A stretch of 64,000 nucleotides of DNA from Okapia johnstoni (taxonomy: Eukaryota > Chordata > Mammalia > Artiodactyla > Giraffidae): NCBI GenBank assembly GCA_024291935.2, contig CM044311.1, positions 18,685,001 through 18,749,000 of the forward strand. The letters run 5' to 3'. The notes beneath the pieces are model-generated. The model had not been told where the DNA came from. It searched no databases and was given only the letters and a program-made list of their open reading frames with translations. This document shows positions 49,901 to 61,900 of the stretch, piece after piece (the first letter of the stretch is position 1; each line of letters opens with the position of its first letter). A program made the position numbers and the translations under genes.

Positions 49901-52900
49901 TTACCTAAACAGAAGTTCAGAGGATAAGGTATAATGTCTGCATTACTGTCTATTAATCTTAAGTGAATAAAAGTTGGTTTCCTTATTTTGGAAAAACTTA
50001 TTGATGTATATACATTAGATAAAAGTTATAAAAAATATATTTTTTAAAATATTTGTTCATAAAAGATGGTTTATCAAATTTTGGACAATGTGGACAAATG
50101 AGAATTCATGTTCCATTGCTGACAGGAGTACAAACATACCACCATTTTGAGAAAAACTTTAGTAATATCCAGTAAAGTTGAAAGGGTAGAACCCCATGAA
50201 ATCACAACCACAGAATCTCACATACATTCTTACAGATACTCATTCAATGATGTTCACAAAGTTTTTAAAATGATAAATAGCAGTGAAAATAAAATTGAGC
50301 TACAGATATCAACATAGGTCTCATAAATGTTAATCAAAAAAGCAAGCTATAAAAGGATAGACACAATATATCACCATCTTTATCCAAAAGTTTATACATG
50401 TATAAAATAATGCCCTAAAGTGTTTATGGTTACAAAAGTTCATAAAAATATAAAATACGCATAGAATAAGAAACCTCAAGTTCAGGACAGTCATTTAAAA
50501 TGGAATCTACAACAGGTAAACTTAACATATAATATTTTATCTCTTATGGTGTATGCAGATGTTGGTTACGCTTTATTTATGTCTTTGTATATCTAAAATA
50601 ATTCATACAAAATTTACAAATTAGCTTTTCTTTTTACTACCTTGCAGTACTAAATGGAACATTTCTTATTGATAAATCAGCCCTATATTATGGGCACATG
50701 AATACTCACGTTGGTCAATTGTAACTATCTCATTCATCTGTTGTTCTTGGCTTGCCAATACATCTGAAGAACACACATAAAAATTTTTTGTTTTCATTTA
50801 AGCCACAAATGCAAACTCCAACTCAGTAAAATTCAATTAAAAAAAAAAACACCACCACCGTCCATGATTAAAACAAAAACCAAGCAAACAAAAAAGCAAA
50901 ACATCAAATAACTGAAACTTATTGGCCTAAGAACCTAAAAAATACTTTATAGTCATTTTACAGGGAGTAGATATTTTTAAGAGAAGCAACAGAAAGAAAG
51001 CTCCAATTCAAAAAGAAAAGTTGTTCAGACAACCAGGGTTTGAAAACGTCTTTTATAAATCTATTTATCTACGTTTTATGTAAAACAGCAAATATTCAAG
51101 ATCAGATCACCACAGTGAAATTATTTAGATACATTTTCTTTATCAAAAAAAGGCTCTTTCAAGATGACTGGAGATATCATCATAATTTGATGTATGCATG
51201 ATCAAATATCTATTAAAAAAACTGCTTTAACTTTAGACTACTTCTTCTAAAGACAGCCAAATTTTCAGTGGAATTACAGCTGATCTCTGTGTCACAAATG
51301 AACTAAGTAATTTAACACATCTACAAATACAGATCTCAAATGCGGTACAGTGAAGGGAACTCCCCGGTGGTCGTCCAGTGGTTAGGACTTCGCTCTCTCA
51401 CTGCCAAGGGCCCAGGTTCAATCTCTGGATGGGGAACTAAGATCCCACAAGCAGAGCAGTGCAGCCAAAAAAACCCCCAAAACAAACAAAAACCCCCATG
51501 AGTTACAGTGTAAAAGGTCCTAATATAACTGTTTGGAGAACCATTCATTACTCACCCGTTGCTATTTCCTACTGAAATGTTATACTTTACCTCTCAGATA
51601 AGAGTTACACTTGCCAGTCTATATCCCTTCAGCCTTTTTAGTGCCCATCACAGACTTGGATATTTCTCTAACTGAAGTTCTACCCACCGGCAGTCATCTA
51701 TGTACCAAGCTGAGTCCTGGGGCCTGGGCTCCTAACACAGTTCTACTGAGAATGCCACACCAGGCTCCAACGCCAGACACAGAGCTGAAGAGGACCAGGA
51801 AACTAAAGAGAGATCTGACTCCTAGTTGTTAGATGGGAGCTTTCTTTGGGGGTCCCGAGTTTGGGAATGGAAACAATTATATGAGACTAGCCTCAGATCT
51901 GGGTTCTGGTCTTAGCACTAACTTATTGGCTGTATGACAATGGTAAATTATTCAACTAACCTGAACACTGATTTCTTCATAATGAAGTGAGATACCCCCA
52001 CCTACCACTTCACGAGGCTGTTGTGAGGATTAAAGGAAAATATTTTTAAGAAGCACAATGCCTCATGTCAATGTATGGCAAAACAAATACAATATTGTAA
52101 AGTTAAAAAATAGATAAATCAACTTAAAAAAAAAAAGCAGCACAATGCCTGAAATACAGTTAACTTTCAATAAGTTGAAGACACTATTCTTTTATTCAGA
52201 TTCATAGTTCTCAGCATTCTCCTCAAGGATAACTGTCCTGAAGAAAAATTCATGCTTTATATTTCTGGTATATTCCCCCCAAATTTTATAAAAGTACCTT
52301 GAAAGGGCAAAGTGCTATTGAAACTAAACTGTTCAACTCTTGACTGTGACTGAACATAGTTAGTACCTTAGCTTAAAAAGAGGCAAAGAAGAGTCATCAC
52401 CACTTGGCACAGGCATTACCAACCTGTAAGATCAGCCACTCAGCCCTGATTTTTGGACTGGAGTTTGGTTTGTTTCCTGGGAACTCTCAAGATATTAACA
52501 GAAGGCAGACCATAGAAACAGAGGGGCTTTTGAAAGGCTGGTCCAAGACCACACAGACACTCTAAATATCAAATTCCTTCTCTAGCCCTCAAACCCTGGT
52601 CCTGCATAAAGGAAGCAGAGCCCTAAGGGGAAAAGCTCTAGGGTGTATGGAGCAATTTACAAAACCTCCGAACACTGAAGGTATAAGGCAATTCTTTGTC
52701 CCAAAGAAAACTCTCAGCAAACTGAGCTTTGTGCCTCTGGCCACAGAAGACATATTCACACCAAGAAGGACACCATAGAGAGCTGGGACTCCTGGAACAT
52801 TTCCTAATTATCCTCTCCGTGTACGGTAGGACTTGGATAAAGTTTCAGTAGAAGGGAAACCGCAGGAAGCTGGTGGCTCGGGTGGGAAAACTAACACAAA

Positions 52901-55900
52901 TACTTAAAGAAGGAGGTCTATCTGTTCAATACTGTTTCTCCTTGATAAATCACTGAGAACAGATAATAAATGCTAGGTTAATAAGGACATGCTATAGACT
53001 TCACTCTACAAGAGGGGCCAGAGAGCTAGACTGTGCCCCAAGGAGTCTGTTCTGAGAAGTTAGGCTTGTGAATTATGGAAAGTTGACCAGACATAGGCTT
53101 ACACATCACCCTACGCATTTCCAGATTCTGAGACTTAGATTTCCAAACCCAATGGAATTTCTTTGCCAGGCAGAGCAAAGAATCATGGCCAGATAAGCAA
53201 GGAATTCCTTAAGATATTCATGTAGGCCATGGGGCTTTGTTACTTTTGTAAACAAAACAATTCCAAAGCAGAGCTCTTCTGTAGAAGACCCATTCTACTG
53301 CAGGATGATGGAAAGATACATAAGATTTCTCACAGCCCCCTATGCTGGGAAAGGCCTGAGTGAGCTTTAACATTTGAGAAGCCCTAAGAGAGCCAGAAAG
53401 AAACAACAAACAAAGTGCTGATCTGGGATAGACAGCAAAAATCATGAACTTGAGAAAAACCAAACTGCAATCTAAACACTGTCCTTGTTCTATTCTTGAG
53501 AGTTCCTACAAGAAAATGTTTCTGTAAACATGACTCACATGTTAAAAACTTGAAATATTTCAGAATTTACCTTACTCATCTAAAAAGCTCTATGGAGAAG
53601 AAAACCTGTGACGCCAAGGATAAACTTTCAACTAGAACATTCAACTTATTTATCTAATAGGAACTGAAACTAGAAATAAACCTTATAAATGTAATGAATC
53701 TACTAAGTCTTTTCAATACTTTTCCTCGTAATATTTAAGAGAACCAACACAGGAGAGATACTGCCAATAAAACAATGAAGGAAAGCCTCTCCACTGAGCT
53801 CATTTCTTATTCAACAGCAGATGAAATCTTAAGCATTAAATGACTGAAAAATCCCTTCACCAGAACTGTTCCCTAATTGTGTACACAGTAGGATGAAATG
53901 CTACCATTTATATTTTCATCCACAGTGATTATAAAAGCAAAGTCAGCACGTCCTATTCATGCATTCTGAAAAATATGTTTTTTGGTTAGCGTTTCTGATT
54001 TATATAACAATGTCAGGGAATGGGTTGCTACTAACATATTTTAACAGTCCCTGAAATATAACATGGATTAAAATTCAAACAAAATAATTTACATATATTT
54101 GAGCTCTTTTTGTTGGACAGCGTTAATCATCAAAATAATGTCTGTTGAGCAACATGGAAACACTGTAACCAGTGGCTTCCAAGTCAAGATGGTGGGTTGC
54201 ATACTTAACTCTACTTCCCCTTTCTCCCTTAAAATCCCATTCGATTAAAAGACATTTTAAAAGATTTAATCCCCATAATGAACAGGATGGGAGAAAAGCT
54301 ATCTGTGAACAAATAATCCTAAACTTCTAAAAGATGAGCATCAGTGAAAGGACTGACTGATGAACCAGAGTCAACAACTAGAATATACGAACAGAGCTAA
54401 ATGCAAGGCACAGAATCTTACTTGGGTAGAACAGAACTTGGAGTCTAGTGTTAGTCTGCCTGGGTTTGGATCCTGGTTCTGCCACACCCTAGTTCTATAA
54501 CCTTGTGGGGGCTCTCTAAGCCTCAGACTCCTATCTGAAGAAATAAGGAAAGTAATGATCTCTGGCTTTAGTACAAGATTAAATGAGATTATACATATAA
54601 AGTTCTCAGCACATCACAGCCTTACACAATAAATGTTAATTATTACTGCTATTAGCAATGAACAATTAAGATGAAAACAAAGTTATAAAGAAATAAAATC
54701 AAACTTAAGTTATGATGCAAATAAGATAATAGTTTCAATTTTATACATTTTCGAAGAAGTTCCAGATGACTCCAGAGAATTTCTCCCCGAGGAACTCGCT
54801 GAAAAAAATCTTCTTGGCTGAGACTACAGAGTTCTCTTCCAGAAATATTCAGCGTAGTGAGGTCTATATCAGTCATGCTGAATTCCTTCATCACCCAAAC
54901 AACCCAATGCAGGACTTGGTCCGTGGACCATTGTATGGGATCTAAAGACAAAAATATTACCATTAGCCTAGTTGTATATTAGATATTACATAAATTTAGT
55001 TAACTCGTCAACACACACACAAAAACACACAGATAAAATCCAGACAGGTTTTCTCCCCCACCAGGTAAGTGAACTCATTATATGAAATAAAAAGATGCTT
55101 ACACTCCACTTTCTTCTTAGCTCCTTTTCAACTCCTTAATCTAAAATTTGATGGGTTCACTTGTTTCTACATCAGTTAGTTTGGAATTTTATTAAGAAAA
55201 AACAAAATGCACAACTGCTCTCCAGTGAGCCAAATGGAAGAACAAAATACATGATTACCTTGTAGGAAATGTCCCCTCACTAAGTTAATACTCAGTTTTT
55301 TCCATTTCTGCAATGTTTATTTCTTACAATTCAGTTTTGTGTCTCCAATAGCTATTTTGTATTGAAATCCACCAATGAGCCCCTGAAGACCAAATTTAGT
55401 AGATACTACTCAGCCAGCATTCTTTACTTTCTCAGCAGCATTGAGACTTGTGACCATCTAAAACTACTTCTCAATTTCAGTATCACTATATATGTATAGT
55501 TCTTATTTTTCTTCTACTTGGTAAGCTATTTCATGTCTCCCCAACTTCCTGTTCCTCAACCCTGAATGTTGACAAGGTTCAGCATTGTGTTATCATTCAT
55601 TTTCTCTCTCCCCATTAGAGATTACACCTACTTTTATGACTTTAATACAAACTCAATGTGACTTCGTCCCAGATAACATCTTTATCTCCAGTCCAAATCT
55701 GTGCCCCTGAAACTACTTTCTGGTGACCCTCAATTGAATATGTACTCTTGAAAATTAAGCACTATCAACACTTTCCCTTGAAAAATCTTTCCAATACCAG
55801 ACTTTCCTACCTTCCCCAGAAAGGTTTAGAAGGCATCGACTGTCTTTCCTATGCACCGCTGAAAGCTCAGCATTTACCATGGTGCCTAGCAATATGAAGA

Positions 55901-58900
55901 TGTAACCAATTCTTCTCAATGGACATGAGTTTGGGTAAACTCCAGGAGTTGGTGATGGACAGGGAGGCCTGCTGTGCTGCAGTTCATGGGGTCGCCAAGA
56001 GTCGGACACGACTGAGCGACTGAACTGAAGTGAACTAGACCAATTCTTATCAATATTATTATTGCCTAGTCACCTGAGCTTGAGAAGTTAAATATTCGAC
56101 TCTCCCCTCTCTATCCTCATGCAATCCATCAACCAGCTGATCAGTCCTATCACTATTTTGATTCATCTTCTTTCTGCTCCCACAGAAATCACCTGGTCTA
56201 GGCTAACCTAAATGTTACTACCTAGACACATGGAAACTACCCACTCCAACTTACGTCACATCCCACTGCCACATTCATTTTCAACTGTCACCTGCATCAA
56301 TCAAAATCAATTCTATAATGCTACAGAATAATTCCTCACCCACTGTATCTTCTCACTACTCAGCACACTCCCGACCTCTCAGCTTTGCACAAACACTTCC
56401 TGTCTGGAATGTCCAGAAGTTTCCTTGTCTACAATAAACTCTTTCCCAATTTTCCCCCAGATCACTATGATCCCTTTGAGATTCTAGTATGTTTCTTTTA
56501 TACCAGTTATTGACAACTTAAAAACATGTCAACTTTATGGAAACTACTTCTTTTCATTTACTGTTTCTCTCTTTAACTAATTATGAATACATTAAAGGCA
56601 GGATTTTTAAAAAATGTATATCACTGTATTCACAGCACCATCATGTATTACAGTCCAAAAAAAAAGATACACAGAAAATCTATTTATTTCCTAAAAGTTC
56701 TATATTTAAAATGGATAACTTATTCACCATAGTGTCTTCTATGTCAAACCTAAATATTATTCTACCTAACATAATTATTATGTATTTTATTACCATAGGG
56801 TATCCCAAGACGCTCTTGCTCCTTCCTATAACCTTCCAGTGCAGCAGCCCATCTGGTCACTTGTTCTGATGTTTCATCTGAAATGGTCGTAATGTGTTTT
56901 GTGCCATCAAGAGTTATCACTTGAGCTTCCTCAACAAGATGTGCTTCTGCTTCCGCATGGTGAGCATCTGGATCAATAACTACTTCAACTGTTTCCGCAG
57001 GTTTAACAATTTCCAGGATATTTAGCTTTGGTTCAATTCCTTAATGATTAAAAAAAAAAAAAAAAAAGTATATCTAAGTGAAAACACGAAATACAGCAAA
57101 ATTTATTTCGTTTATATGTTCTCAAATACTAGAGCAAAACTCCATGTTAAATATTTTTAGCATTATGTCTAGAGAACTTGAACAGATTTCTATTAAATGA
57201 CAAAAACAACAATTCAACAGAACTTTGGTAGATCACATGACAGCATTGTATCAGCATTAATTTCCTGATTTTGAGAACTGTGGTCATGTAAAAGAATTCT
57301 TTGTTTTGGAAAACACACACACTAATGTATTTAGAGACAGAAAAAAAAATCATGTCTACATCTTATTTTTCAGTTCAGTTCAGTCGCTCAGTCGTGTCTG
57401 ACTCTTTGCGACCACATGAACTGCAGCATGCCAGGCCTCTCTGTCCATCACCAACTCCCAGAGTCTACCCAAACCCATGTCCATCGAGTTGGTGGTGCCA
57501 TCCAAACCATCTCATCCTCTGTCGTCCCCTTCTCCTCCTGCCCCCAATCCTACCCAGCATTAGGGTCTTTTCCAATGAGTCAACACTTCGCATGAGGTGG
57601 CCAAAGTATTGGAGTTTCAACTTCAACAACAGTCTTTCCAATGAACACCCAAGATTGATCTCTTTTAGGATGGATTGACTGGATCTCCTTGCAGTCCAAG
57701 GGACTCTCAAGAGTCTTCTCCAACACCACACTTCAAAAGCATCAATTCTGTGGTGCTCAGCTTTCTTCACCATCCAACTCTCACATCCATACATGACCAA
57801 TGGAAAAACCATAGCCTTGACTAGACGGACTTTTGTTGGCAAAGTAATGTCTCTGCTTTTAAATATGCTATCTAGGTTGGCCATAACCTTCCTTTCAAGG
57901 AGTAAGCGTCTTTTAATTTCATGGCTGCAATCACCATCTGCAGTGATTTTGGAGCACAAAAAATTACAGTCTGACACTGTTTCCACTGTTTCCCCATCTA
58001 TTTCCCATGAAGTGATGGGACCAGATGCCATGATCTTAGTTTTCTGAACGTTCGGCTTTAAGCCAACTTTTTCACTCTCCTCTTTCACTTTCATCAAGAG
58101 GCTCTTTAGTTTTTCACTTTCTGCCATAAGGGTGGTGTCATCTGCATATCTGAGGTTATTGATATTTCTCCCGGCAATTTTGATTCCAGCTTGTGTTTCT
58201 TCCAGCCCAGCGTTCCTCATGATGTACTCCGCATATAAGTTAAATAAGCAGGGTGACAATATACAGCCTTGACGTACTCCTTTTCCTATTTGGAACCAGT
58301 CTGTTGGTCCATGTCCAGTTCTAACTGTTGCTTCCTGACCTGCATACAGGTTTCTCAAGAGGCAGGTCAGATGGTCTGGTATTCCCATCTCTTTCAGAAT
58401 TTTCCACAGTTTATTGTGACCCACACAGTCAAAGGCTTTGGCATAGTCAATAAAGCAGAAAAGATGTTTTTCTGGAACTCTCTTGCTTTTTCGATAATCC
58501 AGCAGATGTTGGCAATTTGATCTCTGGTTCCTCTGCCTTTTCTAAAACCAGCTTGAAAATCTGGAAGTTCACAGTTCACGTATTGCTGAAGCCTGGCTTG
58601 GAGAATTTTGAGCATTACTTTACTAGCGTGTGAGATGAGTGCAACTGTGCAGTAGTTTGAGCATTCTTTGGCATTGCCTTTCTTTGGGATTGGAATGAAA
58701 ACTGACCTTTTCCAGTCCTGTGGCCACTGCTGAGTTTTCCAAATTTGCTGGCATATTGAGTGCAGCACTTTCACAGCATCACCTTTGGGGATTTGAAATA
58801 GCTCAACTGGAATTCCATCACCTCCACTAGCTTTGTTCATAGTGATGCTTTCTAAGGCCCACTTGACTTCACATTCCAGGATGTCTGGCTCTAGGTGAGT

Positions 58901-61900
58901 GATCACACAATCGTGATTATATGGGTCATGAAGATCTTTTTTGTACAGTTCTTCTGTGTATTCTTGCCACCTCTTCTTAATATCTTCTGCTTCTGTTAGG
59001 TCCATACTATTTCTGTCCTTTATAGAGCCTATCTTTGCATGAAATGTTCCTTTGATATCTCTAATTTTCTGGTAGAGATCTCTAGTCTTTCCCAATCTGT
59101 TGTTTTCCTTTATTTCTTTGCACTGATTGCTGAGGAAGGCTTTCTTATTTCTCCTTGCTATTCTTTGGAACTCTGCATTCAGATGGGAATATCTTTCCTT
59201 TTCTCCTTTGCTTTTCGCTTCTCTTCCCAGCTATCTGTAAGGCCTCCTCAGACAGCCATTTTGCTTTTTTGCATTTCTTTTCCATGGGGATTGTCTTGAT
59301 CCCTGTCTCCTGTACAATGTCACGAACCTCTGTCCATAGTTCATCAGGCACTCTGTCTATCAGATCTAGTCCCTTAAATCTATTTGTCACTTCTACTGTA
59401 TACTCATAAGGGATTTGATCTAGGTCATACCTGAATGGACTAGTGGTTTTTCCCACTTTCTTCAATTTACGTCTGAATTTGGCAATAAGCAGTTCATGAT
59501 CTGAGCCACAGTCTGCTCCCAGTCTTGTTTTTGCTGACTGTATAGAGCTTCTCCATCTTTGGCTGCAAAGAATATAATCAATCTGATTTCGGTGTTGACC
59601 ATCTGGTGATGTCCATGTGTAGAGTCTTCTCTTGTGTTGTTGGAAGAGGGTGTTTGCTATGACCAGTGCATTCTCTTGGCAAAACTCTATTAGCCTTTGC
59701 CCTGCTTCATTCTGTACTCCAAGGCCAAATTTGCCTGTTATGCCAGGTGTCTCTTGACTTCCCACTTTTGCATTCCAGTCCCCTATAATGAAAAGGACAT
59801 CTTTTTTGGGTGTTAGTTCTAGAAGGTCTTGTAGGTCTTCATATAACTGTTCAACTTCAGCTACTTCGGCATTACTGGTCACGTCCAAGGTAAGAGAAAC
59901 CCAAGTAAGACGTTAAGTGTTGCGAGAGGGCATCAGAGGGCAGACACTGAAACTAAAATTACAGAAAACTAGATAATTTGATCACACGGACCACAGCCTT
60001 GTCTATCTCAATGAAACTAAGCCATGCCGTGTGGGGCCACCCAAGACGGATGGGTCATGGTGGAGAGGTCTGACAGAATGTGGTCCACTGGAGAAGGGCA
60101 TGGCAAACTACTTCAGTATTCTTGCCTTGAGACCCCATGAACAGTATGAAAAGGCAAATAAATAAGACACTGAAAGATGAACTCCCCAGGTCAGTAGGTG
60201 CCCAGTATGCTAATGGAGATCAGTGGAGAAATAACTCCAGAAACCATGATGGGATGGAGCCAAAGCAAAAACGATACCCAGCTGTGGAGGTGACTGGTAA
60301 TAGACGCAAAGTCCGATGCTGTAAAGAGCAATATTGCATAGGAACCTGGAATGTTAGGTCCATGAATCAAGGCAAATTGGAAGTGGTCAAACAGGAGATG
60401 GCAAGAGTGAACGTCGACATTCTAGGAATCAGCGAACTAAGATGGACTGGAATGGGTGAATTTAACTCAGATGACCATTATATCTACTACTGTGGGCAAG
60501 AATCCCTTAGAAGAAATGGACTAGCCATCATGGTCAACAAAAGAGTCTGAAAGGCAGTACATGGATGCAATCTCAAAAATGATAGAATGATCTCTGTTCA
60601 TTTCAAAGGCAAACCATTCAGTACCACAGTAATCCAAGTCTATGCCCCGACCAGTAACATCTTATTTTTAACCAGGTCAAAAAAATAATGTGGGGATGAG
60701 GAAGAGACAGAATAAAGCAATGTAATAATAAAAGGTAACATGTGGAGAATCCGGGTGAAGGATATCCAGGAATTCTTTTACTACACTTGCAATTTTTCTA
60801 TAAATCTAAAATAATTTAAGAACACTACCACCACACATACAGACCTTACCTACCAACAGAGAAAAAAGAACGAAAATGTAATAGGAAATTAAAACTACAC
60901 TAGGGAGAGTATAAATGAGTAGCTACTCATCTTTAGAAGTTTAAGAAGTCTAAGCTAATTAAAATTATTTACTGACTCCTTGTCTTTCTAGAAGACAAAG
61001 TACATGTTTTAAAACTAGCCCTTTATGAAATAATCATAGTTACTTATGGTAAAATGACAGTTCTTAAGAAACTATTATACAACTTAACGGCTACCATTTG
61101 CTCACTGATTCAGTTACAATCTACATCAAAATTTAATCAAAGTGTACTTGAAAGAGAAAATAAAACTCAATTTCATTATTGTGAGGTTCAATTTCAAAAG
61201 CTGTATTACAGAAAAATATACTTCTTTGACTCATTAGGTGGTGCAAACAGAAGTCGCTTTTTTCAAATGTTCATGAGAAAAAAAGATTGCAATTTTTGAA
61301 AAAAATTTTTCCTAAAAATTATTCGCTAATCCTCCATCAAATTTCATGAAGTCAATTCTTCTTAAACAATTGCACTGAGAGGTCACTAAGCTTTTAAAGA
61401 TAAAAAAGAAAGACTGATTTTTCTTTCCTGTTCCAACAATAGGAAAATTCTGGGGAAATTAAGGATCATAAGTAGGTAATTACCACTTTCATAATGTGGA
61501 AAAAACTTTGCTTTGTGAAGCATAATTGTAAGCAATATGTGTTCCACCTGATTCACTGGAAAAGACTGTGATGCTGGGAAAGATGGAAGGCAAAAAGAGA
61601 AGGGGACAGCAGAGGATGAGATTGTTACACAGCATCACTAACTCAATGGACATGAATCTGAGCAAACTCCAGGAGACAGTGGAGGACAGAGGAGCCTGGC
61701 ATGCTGCAGTCCACGGGGTTGCAAAGAGTCAGACATGACTAAGCGACTGAACAACAACAAATGACATGTTCAGAGATTAAAATTAGTCTAAAACTCTGGT
61801 TAGAAATCCTAACAAGCCCATTTAAAATTCAGTCTACCAAAAATGGTTTCCTAATTTTCTAACTTGTGTATTTGCAAAGATCAGTAAAATACTGTGATGG

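Larger units (their letters stand above)
57371..59880 (-). mobile_element. BovB LINE, main segment of a near-complete copy
   Basis: On the minus strand it runs from within the endonuclease domain (59880) through linker, RT and 3' domain to the BovB 3' terminus (plus cagttcagttcagtcgctca at 57371). Joined at about 59880 to an inverted 5' segment. The whole unit 57371-60656 (3286 bp) is bounded by acatcttattttt at 57358-57370 and 60657-60669. It lies in a GABPA intron, in sense with the gene. Confidence 0.93.
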
